Shown here piece after piece: positions 31,851-41,376 of a stretch of DNA of 49,024 bases. Under the pieces are notes generated by a model. That model was not told the DNA's origin. It was given only the letters and a program-made list of their open reading frames with translations, and made no database searches. Made by a program: the position numbers and the translations under genes. Numbering within the stretch: the first letter of the stretch is position 1; the number at the start of each line of letters is the position of its first letter. This DNA comes from a virus: IMG/VR virus record IMGVR_UViG_3300030098_004410, positions 1 through 49,024 of that record; one strand, given 5' to 3'.

Positions 31851-31956
31851 TTATATAGAATTTAAAAAAGACGAAAAGAAGTTTAAACAATACATAGAGG
31901 AAAAAAATGGAAAAGAAAATAACAGAAATAGTGATGCAAGTTCTAAAAAGAAATAA
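31759..31956 (+). CDS. 65-aa coiled-coil protein overlapping its neighbour
   Basis: MNQVETVVNSLIVENQNLRL to KKK, helical with heptads. The first possible ATG is 31732, the one given here 31759; neither has a good ribosome site, and no ATG exists after the upstream gene ends. Translation must therefore start inside that gene or arrive by reading-frame slip at the A8 run (31741-31748). Confidence 0.5.
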   Translation: MNQVETVVNSLIVENQNLRLNLEAVQRVLSSYIEFKKDEKKFKQYIEEKNGKENNRNSDASSKKK

Positions 31957-32158
31957 CTGGGGCGTTTATTTTAGAGGGCAAGCATTACAAGAACTCCCTG
32001 TAAGTGGAGAAGCATCTATGTACAGGGTAAACAGCGTGCGTGACGAATCAATAAGGGATGCAATATCGGAGGAGCTCAGTAGTATAGTAGACAACATCAA
32101 CAGTGAAGGAGAGACCGAATGGCATCAAAAGGAGAACAAAAGTTTAAACGAGACATAG
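31907..32158 (+). CDS. 83-aa early protein
   Basis: MEKKITEIVMQVLKRNNWGV to NKSLNET, overlapping the previous gene by 50 bases and the next by 40. GAGG site upstream. An N-terminal helix and an acidic middle; no motif. Confidence 0.6.
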   Translation: MEKKITEIVMQVLKRNNWGVYFRGQALQELPVSGEASMYRVNSVRDESIRDAISEELSSIVDNINSEGETEWHQKENKSLNET

Positions 32159-32385
32159 AGAATGGTTCGCACCTAGAGTATGTTCGCAAGATGAAGGTAT
32201 TTTATGAAGGGCTGTTTAGTGACCTAAGCTCTAAAATAGGTCAAGAATCAGAAGAGAAAGTAGTAGTGACAGAAAAAATGCTACACAAAATAGAAGAACG
32301 TTTGTCTGAGTTCGAGAAAGAAGAGAAAGAAATAATACATAGTTGCAGGAGACTAATCGGAGAAGTAGAAGGAATTACTGCTTAA
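32119..32385 (+). CDS. 88-aa helical early protein
   Basis: MASKGEQKFKRDIENGSHLE to EGITA. AAGGAGAG site upstream inside the previous gene. Largely coiled coil with a charged middle. It precedes the helicase by 30 bases, so it might be a helicase loader or accessory; this is only positional. Confidence 0.6.
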   Translation: MASKGEQKFKRDIENGSHLEYVRKMKVFYEGLFSDLSSKIGQESEEKVVVTEKMLHKIEERLSEFEKEEKEIIHSCRRLIGEVEGITA

Positions 32386-32414
32386 GCTCCTGCCTTAATA
32401 GAAAAGGAGAAAAA

Positions 32415-33773
32415 ATGAACACATTTGTTCCATTTGACACCAACTTAGAAAACGGTGTCTTGGGAGCATTGATTCTAACTCCTGAAGTGTACCCTAAAAT
32501 AAGAGATTTTTTATCCACTGATGAAGTCTTTCATCAAAAGAAATCTCGTATGCTTTGGAAGAAACTAAAATCAATGCTTGATAGAGAAGAATTTATTGAC
32601 TTAAATACAGTAACAGCAACCCTAACAGATGAAGATGTGAATAAAGGGTTGAATCATATATATGTTGTTGATTGCACAATGGCTACAGGAGTTTCAAGCT
32701 CCGCACCTGCTTATGCAAGAAAACTATATGAGAAATATCTTCTTAGAAAGGTTGTTGAAGAAACCCAAAAGATACAAGATTCAGCAATGGATAATAGCAA
32801 TGAGACCTATGATTGTATTGTTAGTGCTCATACATTATTTGCAGAGCTTATTGACCTTAATCCAGGCAAAGAAAAACAATCCATTGATTCATTATTATAT
32901 GATGCAGTTGAAGATATCCAAAACAAGGAAAGCAATCTAATAAAGACAGGATATGAAGCTGTTGATAAGTTTGCTGGTGGGTTAACAAGAGGTGAGATTA
33001 CAATCATTGGAGGGAGGCCAGGACATGGAAAAACCACAATGATGATTAACTTACTTGCAAGCCTAATAGAAAGCGGTCATAAAGTAGCCTTGTTTAACCG
33101 AGAATTGCCTAATGTAGAGGTTATTAAGAAGCTTATGTGTCTGGAGTCGAAGAAGCTATCATATTCGCTTATAAGGCAAGGAATACATAGTCAAGAATCT
33201 TTGGCGTATGTGAAAACCGTCAAAGAATTAATCAAAAATAAATATAATGAAGATAAATTTATGATGTTTGACAACATTAGAGACTTTGCAAAAACAGCAT
33301 CAGAGGTTAAGAAATTCAAGCCTGATGTTATTATGGATGATTATATTCAGCTTGTTGCTCCTGATGGTAAAATACCTGAGAGAAGATTGCAACTTGAGAA
33401 GCTTGTTAATGATTATAAATGGCTTTCAAAGCAGATGAAATGTGCTGTAATATTAGCATCACAGCTTAATCGCTCTATTGAGTCAAGATATAAGAATGTC
33501 AGGCCTCAGCTATCAGACCTTGCAGAAAGTGGTGCAATTGAGCAGGTGGCTGAGAATGTATTCTTTGTTTATTATGATTATAAAATAAATGGAGAAGATG
33601 GAAAAGGAAAGAACATCATCACGTTCGTTGCCAAGAAAGTTAGATATGGAGAGACTGGAGAGTCTGATATGGGGTACAATGGTGATAAATGCAAGATATA
33701 TGATAATTATGATGAGTTTATTAACTCAATCAAAAGAAAGGAGATGATGGATGAAAAAGAACTCCCATTTTAA
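32415..33773 (+). CDS. dnaB: DnaB-type replicative helicase
   Basis: 452 aa, start MNTFVPFDTN at 32415 behind AAAGGAG. N-terminal domain about 1-145 with LENGVLGALILTPEVY; RecA-like motor with Walker A GRPGHGKT (200-207), Walker B VIMDDYIQL (305-313), ASQLNRS (348-354) and an AKKVRYG (406-412) arginine-finger-like motif. Unwinds DNA at replication forks and depends here on the host or outside-window primase. The last residues, MMDEKELPF, resemble an SSB C-tip, which is unusual for a helicase. Its end overlaps the resolvase start. Confidence 0.9.
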   Translation: MNTFVPFDTNLENGVLGALILTPEVYPKIRDFLSTDEVFHQKKSRMLWKKLKSMLDREEFIDLNTVTATLTDEDVNKGLNHIYVVDCTMATGVSSSAPAYARKLYEKYLLRKVVEETQKIQDSAMDNSNETYDCIVSAHTLFAELIDLNPGKEKQSIDSLLYDAVEDIQNKESNLIKTGYEAVDKFAGGLTRGEITIIGGRPGHGKTTMMINLLASLIESGHKVALFNRELPNVEVIKKLMCLESKKLSYSLIRQGIHSQESLAYVKTVKELIKNKYNEDKFMMFDNIRDFAKTASEVKKFKPDVIMDDYIQLVAPDGKIPERRLQLEKLVNDYKWLSKQMKCAVILASQLNRSIESRYKNVRPQLSDLAESGAIEQVAENVFFVYYDYKINGEDGKGKNIITFVAKKVRYGETGESDMGYNGDKCKIYDNYDEFINSIKRKEMMDEKELPF

Positions 33774-34227
33774 GTATATAGGAATCGACCCAGGAAAGTC
33801 TGGGGGAATAACAGTAATTGAAAATGGGTCTATCAAGACCTATAAATGCCCTCAGCGAACAGAAGACATGTCGACATTATTTTCTCTGCTTGTTGGGAGT
33901 ACTTCCTCCTATGATGTTAAGCTGTTAATGGAGAGGGTGTGGGCAAGACCAAATAACGCAGTAAGGTCAGCATTTGCGTATGGAGTTAATTATGGACAAT
34001 GGATGGGCATTGTGGCCTGTCATGAGATTCCACTGCAAACCTGCCTTCCAAATGAATGGATTAAATATTATGGGTGCAGTAAAGACCTTGAATACCAAGA
34101 AAGAAAAAGATGGCTTAAAGATAAAGCCAAGTCCTTATATCCGAATTTGAATGTTACTTTAATGACAGCAGATTCAATATTGATTGCTGACTATGCAAAA
34201 AAGGAACATTTTAAGGATAGGGATTGA
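33751..34227 (+). CDS. RuvC-like Holliday junction resolvase
   Basis: 158 aa RNase-H fold. D13 in YIGIDPGKSGG, E61 in LLMERVWARPNN, and D141 with D147 in TADSILIADYAKK are the metal-binding acids in the expected order. It would cleave branched replication and recombination intermediates before packaging. It overlaps the helicase end by 23 bases with a GGAGATG site inside that gene and the next gene starts in its stop. Confidence 0.8.
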   Translation: MKKNSHFKYIGIDPGKSGGITVIENGSIKTYKCPQRTEDMSTLFSLLVGSTSSYDVKLLMERVWARPNNAVRSAFAYGVNYGQWMGIVACHEIPLQTCLPNEWIKYYGCSKDLEYQERKRWLKDKAKSLYPNLNVTLMTADSILIADYAKKEHFKDRD

Positions 34228-34682
34228 TTACATTAAAAAAAATAATAGAAACCTGCGGAAAAGCAGAAATATATAAAGGAGATAGATGGATGCCAGTAAC
34301 AGAAGAAGTGCAACAAAAGTTTGATTTGGATTTAGAGTTTGGAAGATTGGGAGAGGATTTTGTTGAAGCCTTCCAGAGTGAGAATACAAAGATTGAAGTT
34401 AAAACAGAAAGAGATATGTGGAAGACAACAGGCAATATTGCAATTGAGATTAGATGTAATGGGAAGTTGTCAGGTTTATCTGTAACAGAAGCTGAGACTT
34501 GGATTCACTTATTAAGCTATAATAATAAGATTGAAGGTGGCTTTATATTTAATACAGGATATTTAAAGGATAGAATCGGTGAATTGCATAAGAATAAAGA
34601 GGTTAAGGTTATAATGGGGGGAGATAATAAGCTATCTCAAATGGTTCTTGTTCCAATTGAAAAGTTATTTAAGGTTGACTGA
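34224..34682 (+). CDS. PD-(D/E)XK nuclease, last early gene
   Basis: 152 aa with a TTG start that overlaps the resolvase stop (TTGATTAC). Motifs: E44 in GRLGEDF, E58-V-K60 in KIEVKTERD, then TGNIAIEI and LSGLSVTEAETWIHLL, the arrangement of a phage PD-(D/E)XK endonuclease family. It may cut branched or host DNA. Its final 18 bases overlap the end of the giant minus-strand gene. Confidence 0.7.
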   Translation: MITLKKIIETCGKAEIYKGDRWMPVTEEVQQKFDLDLEFGRLGEDFVEAFQSENTKIEVKTERDMWKTTGNIAIEIRCNGKLSGLSVTEAETWIHLLSYNNKIEGGFIFNTGYLKDRIGELHKNKEVKVIMGGDNKLSQMVLVPIEKLFKVD

Positions 34683-37600
34683 TGAATAAACAGAGTATTT
34701 ATTCCAATATTTTCTATTGTTTATTACTTTTTCGTAGCTAGCTTTTAATTTTTTATAATCTTTAACAGCTTGTCTAAATTCATAGCTTCCTTTATCTCCA
34801 AATTTTTCTTGGATAAATCTTAAAAAGTCAGCTTTTTTAGACAAGACAACGCCTTTAGGTGTTTCTGCTGACAAGTTCCCAGGCTCCATTGTTCTAAGTG
34901 AGCTGTTCAAGGCCTTCTTAGCATTTTTATGCTTCCAAGCTAGAGTGGTTTTCCCTTCCATTCTTTCTAATTCTGTTATAATGTAGTTATAAGCAGCATA
35001 ATATGCTTTTGCAATTTTCTCTTCATTCCCAACATAAATTGCTTCTTTTAAATCTTTATAATAGACTTGTCTCTTTGAGAACTCTTGTTCTGAAGACATT
35101 TTAAATTCACCTCTTCTGTCAATATAAAATTGTCTTTCCCAGTTATTAATTTTACGAGCATTAGCATATTCTTTTGAAAGAGTAGTTTTTCTCATCGTAT
35201 CGTATTGATTAAAAACAACTACAGTTTCAAGAGCTGTGTTGTTTATGAATTTTGAAAGAGATTGGTCCCCTGAAAACCATTTATAAAAATTGCTTCCAGC
35301 ACTCATTAAATTTCTATGTATAACTGGTTGAGATAATGATTGAAACATACCCTTATCATACGGGCTAATAGTCTCTCCAAATAAACCTAAAAACTCTGAC
35401 CTCCATAAATACATTGATGCCTTATCAAGTTCAGTGCTTGCAGACTTTGGAGGTTCAGTTTGAAATAAATATTTGTATAATCCATACAATCCTATACCTG
35501 CAAAATAATGCCCTAATGTAGCCCTTGCAAGAGGTGCAAAATTTCCATATTGAATTGCTGGTTTGAAATAGTTTTTAGCAGAATCATATGTTGTTGCGTA
35601 TGCCATTCTTTGGAATAAAGTAAAAGGTTTTGCTATAGATGATGATGCCCATAAAGGCAACCTCCATGCTGATGTTCCCCCTTGTGTTGAAAAATGAGAC
35701 ATTTGCTCAACGTGCTTAATAATATCTTCAAGTCTTTTTTGATTTTTAGGAAGACTTAAGTCTGCAGTTTCAAGCATTAATCTCTCTTTTTTAGGTATTT
35801 GCCAAACATCCTTCATCATCCTTCTAACATCTCGCTTTCTAAAACCTGAAAAAAGACCAGGTCTATTTCTTAGCACATCTAATTTAGTTCTAAATGCTAA
35901 TTTCCCAGCTTCCATTGCAACAATTCTATTCATATTCTCTGTTGAGGTCATTAAGTTAAACTTAAACAATTTCTCCATTATACTTCCTGGAGTTTTTCCG
36001 AGTTCTAAAGTATCAGGGGCGTAATTTAGTATTCCTTTTTCTTTTGCTTCTTTCCAAGCCCTAGGAGAAAATACTTTTGCCATTCCTCTCATAGTGTTAA
36101 TAGGGCCAAAAGTAGCAACATTACGAGGCATTCCAATTAATAAGTTTTTAATACCTGAAGTTGGAGAAGATAAACCAATCGCTGCAGAAGTATGAGCAAC
36201 ACCTGCAAATAAATCCGATATACCTTTACCAACTACTTCAGTTTTTTCAGCTCCTATTAATCTTTGAATTCCTTTTAAAGCATATGCAGAAGCATATGTG
36301 TCTTTTATTCCAAGTCTTGTAATAGCCTCTACTGTACTACCAGCTCCAAATTTTCCACCAAGGTCTGTAAATTCAGGAAAATGCCTTACTGTTGAAATGC
36401 TTTTACCCATACCTTCGGTATATTTTTCAGCACTTTTTCTTTTAGTATGCTCGTAAGTTCTAATTACTTTAAATTTTCCATTTGCATCTTTAACTTGAAT
36501 AAACTCATCTAATAAAGGCCCTCTTTCCATTAAAAATGTATTACGAGCTACTTTATTTTCTTTAATTGATTGATAGTAATAAGATTTATATATATCAGGC
36601 TCAAACTCTATTTCGTATTTTTCTTTTAATTTTGCATATTCAGCATCATATTTCTCTGTTCCTTTTTTATACTTTTTAGATGCTTGTTTCCTTGCAAACT
36701 TGGAGGCTTTAGCAGAAACTTTTTCTTTTATAGCCTTTTCAATAGCTCCAGACTGAATGCCATGTTTTATCAAGTCTTTGGTAGCAACCCTTGAAAAATA
36801 TCCAGTCACATGTTTTTCATTATGCTCTTGTAAAAACTTTTCAAATTCTGCAGGGTTTAAATTTTTCTTAGCAGCAGTCTCCCTTAGTCTCCACATTTTC
36901 TTGCTATATCTATCCCAAATTCTTTTTGCTCTATATTCGGGAGATTTTTTGTCGAATAACATATTTTCTAAAAATTGAATTTTATCTTTAGATAAAGAAT
37001 GCTTACTGTCTATCCACCATTCAGGCTTTTGGTGCTTTTCGTTAATTACAAACTTTTTCTTTTTACTATCAAGCTTGTATCCAGACTGTTTAATCCTATG
37101 GAGTGCTCTTTCTCCGTCAAATAAATCCCAATAACTAAGTTCTTTTTTACCATACCTAGGTCGTAAAATCTCACTCATTAAATCTATTGCATCTCTCCCT
37201 CTTCCTCTAAGACGATTAAAATCTCTTTCCCATGCAAATCCAGAATCAGCCACTTTACCTAAGTTAAACTTTCTTAAAACCTCATACACTGGAAGAAAAC
37301 TATTAATAAGTTTTTGTTGCCAAGTAACATTCCCTTCCATTCCTGCAAAAGAATCTATCCCTGTAAAACGCTCAGTTTTTGTAGCTCCTTCCTTTACCAC
37401 TTGTTGATATAATTTTTTACTTTTTGGAGTTAACGAGCCTAAGCTTCCATCTAAAGAGCCTAATGATTTAGCAATTCCTTGCGAAGTAATTGTATTGATT
37501 CCATACTCCAAATTTAAATCTTCAAGCCTATTGTTTATCTTCTTTTTATTTAACTTAATTTCACGAAGTTCGTCAGCCCACTGCTTAACTTGACCTAAAG

Positions 37601-40600
37601 AAACCTTGCCTTCTTTAATCCAACCTTTTTGAGTTCCTTCTTTTGGAATATTATAACTCTCTCTCAATGCATCCATATCAGCTTTTTTCATACCATAGGT
37701 TGAATATTTATTTAATATTTCTTTTTCAAAAGGTTTTCCTATTTTACCATACTCTGCCTGGACAACCTTACTATCAGTTTGATAATGAGTTTCAAGTTGA
37801 TTTACAAAGTTTTTAACTCTCCTGTCGAGAGGGAAATCCCCTTTTACAACTTTACGAGATAATAAATAAGCGACATCTTCTGGCTTAGATAAGCCTAAAA
37901 CATCTTTTAAGCGAAGAACTAATTCTTTTATCCAGTTTTTTGCCCTTGTTGTAAGTGCTACATTTTTAACTTTACCTGGAATTTGCTCAGGAATCAACCT
38001 CCCTATAGCGTCTACAAGCTCTTCTTTCTGAGCTTCTCTAAATTTAAAATCTCCCTTTGCTCCTTTTTCATAGTTTTCTCTTTTTATATCTCTTGCAAAA
38101 GTTTTAATTCCTCTTTCTATATGAGATTTATCTCTGGCTGTTCCAAATTTTTCTAAAATATCAATAACTGGGTGTGTGAGTTCATGTGGAAGAGTGTCAG
38201 GTTTAACCTTTCCCTTTGAAACTTGAACAGTAAATGTTTCTATTTGACCTAAAATTCTTTTGCCATTATTCTTACCAAGTTTTTGGCCTAGTAGAATTTC
38301 AAAGTCATCATATTTAGGATTTTTTCTAAAGAACTGTTTTTGAGTTTCTACAAGTTCTTGCGTTGCCTCAAGCTTTTCTTTTAACTCAGCAAGTTGACGT
38401 TTAGTTGCAGGGGATTTTTTTGCTGGAACGACACCTTCTCTTGCGTCTAATATTTTCATCAACGCAGCATGTGTATCTTCTATTAAAGTGGCACGATTAA
38501 CATCCTTACCATATATTGATTGTATTGTAGTTCTTTCATGTCCTAACATGTTATTTATAAGTCTTGTCTCTGTAGCAGTTAAATTTGCTTTTGTGCCAAA
38601 AAACATTTCCTGTTGAAGCATGTCCCTAAAATCATCAAAAACAGCCTTATCATAACCCGTTTTAATTTTAGCATTAACTGCCTTTCTCACTTGGTCTTTA
38701 AACTTGTCTCCTAAAAGAACTTCGTTTGACTTTAATTTATATTTATCTATAAAACTTTTAACTGACTTTGCAAGTTTATTAGATATTGGAATTGTTCGAG
38801 GCTCTCCTTGCTTGTCAGTAACTTTTCTCATTTCAATAACATTAATAGCGTCCTTAGATGTGTCAATTCCTTTTGATATTTTACCATTTTTTAAATGAAC
38901 AAAATCTTTAACAGATATTCCTGAGCGAGGAACATTTACAGGGTCCACTGTAAAAAATTCTTGATTTCTTATTCCAACCTCATTTCCAATTTCAAGCATA
39001 AGCTTAGCTCTGTCGTTAACAGGCTTATTGTTTTTAGCTTTACTTAAATCGGAAACAAATTTATTTATTTTTTTTACAAAACTTTCTGGTGAAGGTAATT
39101 CCTTTTTTCTTAATTTTACTTGTTTATTATAGGCATTAAACACCGAATTTAGCCACGCTGCAGGATTATCAGGAGCATTAAAACCTTGCTTTGATGATGT
39201 CCAGTTATAAAGATTCCTTAAAGGAGAGACAGTGTCAGGTCTTAGGTCTTTTATTTTTTTACCTTTTGATTCAAAATATAATCTAATATCTTCAGGACCA
39301 ACATCATAAAAATCTATTTTTTTATCTTTTAAGTATTGAATGTAGTCTTTTAATTTAGCCCCATAGCTTTTTATTGTCCCTGTTGCCACATCGCCTTTTT
39401 TAGCTTTTATTTGTTTTAAGGATTGTTCAACTGAAGTTTGCAATAAAGGGTCTTCATTAATTTTAGAAATTTCATTTAATCTTTTTTGAATAAGGTCTTT
39501 AGTAGTTCCTTTAGGCCATTTCGTAGCCACGGTTTCGCCTGTACCCCTATAAAATCTTTCTAATTTTTCTTTAGATATGCCTAACTTCCTTCCTTTAAAA
39601 GGCTCTCTTATCATTCCTACGCCTTCTTCAACTATTGGGAGAAGTTCTTCTTTCATTTTTTTCAATGGGGCTTGAGCCAACTTTTCAGCTTTAATCTGTT
39701 CTGCCTCAGCTTGCTTGAAAATTCTTTCTATAATTCTTTCTTTTTTAGAAGGTTCTGATAAAGCTTTAACAGGGACTTCTATACCATATTTCTTTGCCTC
39801 TTTTTTTATTGCTTTGTCAGACATTTCTACTTTAGCTTCTGATAAACTAAATCCGTCTATTAAATATTCTTCAGGAGCTTTTGCTGCCTTAACTTTACCA
39901 TCAACCCATTCATACTTGTTAAATTCTCCGCTAGTCCATTCTTTAAGTGCGGTAGCTTCACTTAATAGTTGTTCTTGTGCAGAAGTTTTATTACTTTTAC
40001 CTTCAAGTTCTTGTTTGATAGCTTCTAAGTTATTATTTAGTTTCTTTATTAATACTGGATTGTCTTCAATTTTCCTTGCATCACCAGATTCAAATGCTTT
40101 ACGTATATAATCAGCATCTTTTTGCAATTGCTTCAATCTTCCTTGCGTTTCAGCTATCTCAACATCAAACCCAGCTTTTTGAGCTGCAACCTCAGCAAGC
40201 CCTTCTCCATTTGTTTTTTCATTGACAGTCTTTTCAAGACCATCCATAGCATCTTTTTCAGCTTGCTTTCTTCTTACATACTCTTTTTCAGTATCTTTCC
40301 AAAAATCTTTACCTTTTTTCCAAAACTTTCCACCAGCCTCAGCTCCTCTCTCAACCCCTTTACCTAATCCTTTATGAACTAATTTTAATCCAGAGAACAA
40401 TCCAACATTACGTGCAAATGTTCTTAGTATTGAATCTGCATCTAAATCTTCTCCTGATGCTAATTTATGACCAAGTTCACTTATAGAGAATACTGATGAC
40501 TCTGCTGCAATCTGGCCAGGCATTCCATATATTCCATAAGCTCTAATTTTATCAAAGCCAACAGGGTTCCCTTTTGTTTGTGCTAATATCTGGGCTTGCT

Positions 40601-41366
40601 TTGCCCCCATACCGCCACCAATACCTCCAGTAAGGGCTCCCATAACACCACCATGAAAAACTCCTTTAGCAATAGCAGGAAACACATCCTCGCCATTCAA
40701 CCGAGCCTGAACACCGCCAACAGCCCCTTCATATAATGCTAACGCAGGAGCTTGTCTGGTTGCTCCAATTAACGCACTTTTAACTTTTGAATTTGATAAA
40801 ACTTTAGCGATGGCTTGTTGTGAAATATCTTTTGCTGCCTCACCAGTTAATCCTTTTTTAACGCCAGCTTTTGAAGCTTCTTTTAAGGCATTACCAAAAA
40901 GCCCGTTTTTGACAGCTGTACCAGCAATAGCTCTTCCTGCAAGAGAACCCGCACCAAGTGTTAATAAATCAAGAGGCATAAAGAAAGATATAAGGCTAGC
41001 CCCGATATCCTGCAATAATGTAAAATCCTCTTCATCAACATTATATCTTTGGTCGCCTGATATTAATTGTTCAGTCATTCCTCCCAATGAACGATTATAA
41101 CCAGCCTTCATCCAGTCATAAGAATCTTCATTGACAAACCAATCTGCCGCCCTTGCAAAGAACCCTAAATCTTGTTGCGGTCTTGCACTTAATCCTTGAG
41201 ACGTTCTGATTTGTTTATCTTTTTCTTTCCAAATTGCGCTTTCGGGGATTTGATTTTTTCTACTTAAAATAGAATAAAGCTGTTCATCATTAAACATATT
41301 ATATGTTGATGGGCCTGTTTGTCTGGCTTTATTTAGAAAACTTGCTGTTTGTTGTGGTATTGGCAT
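34665..41366 (-). CDS. 2233-aa giant virion protein with tyrosine recombinase and metalloprotease modules
   Basis: About residues 1-350 are rich in Gly/Ala with hydrophobic, membrane-like spans (LQDIGASLISFFMPLDLLTL; GVMGALTGGIGGGMG). About 360-600 is helical. Residues about 650-745 look like the SAM-like core-binding domain and 770-970 like the catalytic domain of tyrosine recombinases: R800 in EVGIRNQEF, K848 in MRKVTDKQGEPR, R914 in FDDFRDM (Asp where His is usual), H943 in NMLGHERTT, Y952 in QSIYGK. H1061-E-L-T-H1065 with E1116 in EELVDA matches a zincin metallopeptidase. The C-terminal 800 residues are large and helical with a hydrophobic FAGIGLYGLYKYLF. It closes the virion-protein cluster, so it is probably an ejected internal protein of the polyvalent kind. 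Confidence 0.7.
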   Translation of the reverse strand: MPIPQQTASFLNKARQTGPSTYNMFNDEQLYSILSRKNQIPESAIWKEKDKQIRTSQGLSARPQQDLGFFARAADWFVNEDSYDWMKAGYNRSLGGMTEQLISGDQRYNVDEEDFTLLQDIGASLISFFMPLDLLTLGAGSLAGRAIAGTAVKNGLFGNALKEASKAGVKKGLTGEAAKDISQQAIAKVLSNSKVKSALIGATRQAPALALYEGAVGGVQARLNGEDVFPAIAKGVFHGGVMGALTGGIGGGMGAKQAQILAQTKGNPVGFDKIRAYGIYGMPGQIAAESSVFSISELGHKLASGEDLDADSILRTFARNVGLFSGLKLVHKGLGKGVERGAEAGGKFWKKGKDFWKDTEKEYVRRKQAEKDAMDGLEKTVNEKTNGEGLAEVAAQKAGFDVEIAETQGRLKQLQKDADYIRKAFESGDARKIEDNPVLIKKLNNNLEAIKQELEGKSNKTSAQEQLLSEATALKEWTSGEFNKYEWVDGKVKAAKAPEEYLIDGFSLSEAKVEMSDKAIKKEAKKYGIEVPVKALSEPSKKERIIERIFKQAEAEQIKAEKLAQAPLKKMKEELLPIVEEGVGMIREPFKGRKLGISKEKLERFYRGTGETVATKWPKGTTKDLIQKRLNEISKINEDPLLQTSVEQSLKQIKAKKGDVATGTIKSYGAKLKDYIQYLKDKKIDFYDVGPEDIRLYFESKGKKIKDLRPDTVSPLRNLYNWTSSKQGFNAPDNPAAWLNSVFNAYNKQVKLRKKELPSPESFVKKINKFVSDLSKAKNNKPVNDRAKLMLEIGNEVGIRNQEFFTVDPVNVPRSGISVKDFVHLKNGKISKGIDTSKDAINVIEMRKVTDKQGEPRTIPISNKLAKSVKSFIDKYKLKSNEVLLGDKFKDQVRKAVNAKIKTGYDKAVFDDFRDMLQQEMFFGTKANLTATETRLINNMLGHERTTIQSIYGKDVNRATLIEDTHAALMKILDAREGVVPAKKSPATKRQLAELKEKLEATQELVETQKQFFRKNPKYDDFEILLGQKLGKNNGKRILGQIETFTVQVSKGKVKPDTLPHELTHPVIDILEKFGTARDKSHIERGIKTFARDIKRENYEKGAKGDFKFREAQKEELVDAIGRLIPEQIPGKVKNVALTTRAKNWIKELVLRLKDVLGLSKPEDVAYLLSRKVVKGDFPLDRRVKNFVNQLETHYQTDSKVVQAEYGKIGKPFEKEILNKYSTYGMKKADMDALRESYNIPKEGTQKGWIKEGKVSLGQVKQWADELREIKLNKKKINNRLEDLNLEYGINTITSQGIAKSLGSLDGSLGSLTPKSKKLYQQVVKEGATKTERFTGIDSFAGMEGNVTWQQKLINSFLPVYEVLRKFNLGKVADSGFAWERDFNRLRGRGRDAIDLMSEILRPRYGKKELSYWDLFDGERALHRIKQSGYKLDSKKKKFVINEKHQKPEWWIDSKHSLSKDKIQFLENMLFDKKSPEYRAKRIWDRYSKKMWRLRETAAKKNLNPAEFEKFLQEHNEKHVTGYFSRVATKDLIKHGIQSGAIEKAIKEKVSAKASKFARKQASKKYKKGTEKYDAEYAKLKEKYEIEFEPDIYKSYYYQSIKENKVARNTFLMERGPLLDEFIQVKDANGKFKVIRTYEHTKRKSAEKYTEGMGKSISTVRHFPEFTDLGGKFGAGSTVEAITRLGIKDTYASAYALKGIQRLIGAEKTEVVGKGISDLFAGVAHTSAAIGLSSPTSGIKNLLIGMPRNVATFGPINTMRGMAKVFSPRAWKEAKEKGILNYAPDTLELGKTPGSIMEKLFKFNLMTSTENMNRIVAMEAGKLAFRTKLDVLRNRPGLFSGFRKRDVRRMMKDVWQIPKKERLMLETADLSLPKNQKRLEDIIKHVEQMSHFSTQGGTSAWRLPLWASSSIAKPFTLFQRMAYATTYDSAKNYFKPAIQYGNFAPLARATLGHYFAGIGLYGLYKYLFQTEPPKSASTELDKASMYLWRSEFLGLFGETISPYDKGMFQSLSQPVIHRNLMSAGSNFYKWFSGDQSLSKFINNTALETVVVFNQYDTMRKTTLSKEYANARKINNWERQFYIDRRGEFKMSSEQEFSKRQVYYKDLKEAIYVGNEEKIAKAYYAAYNYIITELERMEGKTTLAWKHKNAKKALNSSLRTMEPGNLSAETPKGVVLSKKADFLRFIQEKFGDKGSYEFRQAVKDYKKLKASYEKVINNRKYWNKYSVYSSVNLK

Positions 41367-41376
41367 TTAATAATAT

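Noticed and set aside
38440-39420. Tyrosine recombinase as evidence for a standard temperate phage
   Set aside because: The domain is inside a giant late protein, and no repressor, excisionase or attachment-like core was found, so lysogeny is not supported.
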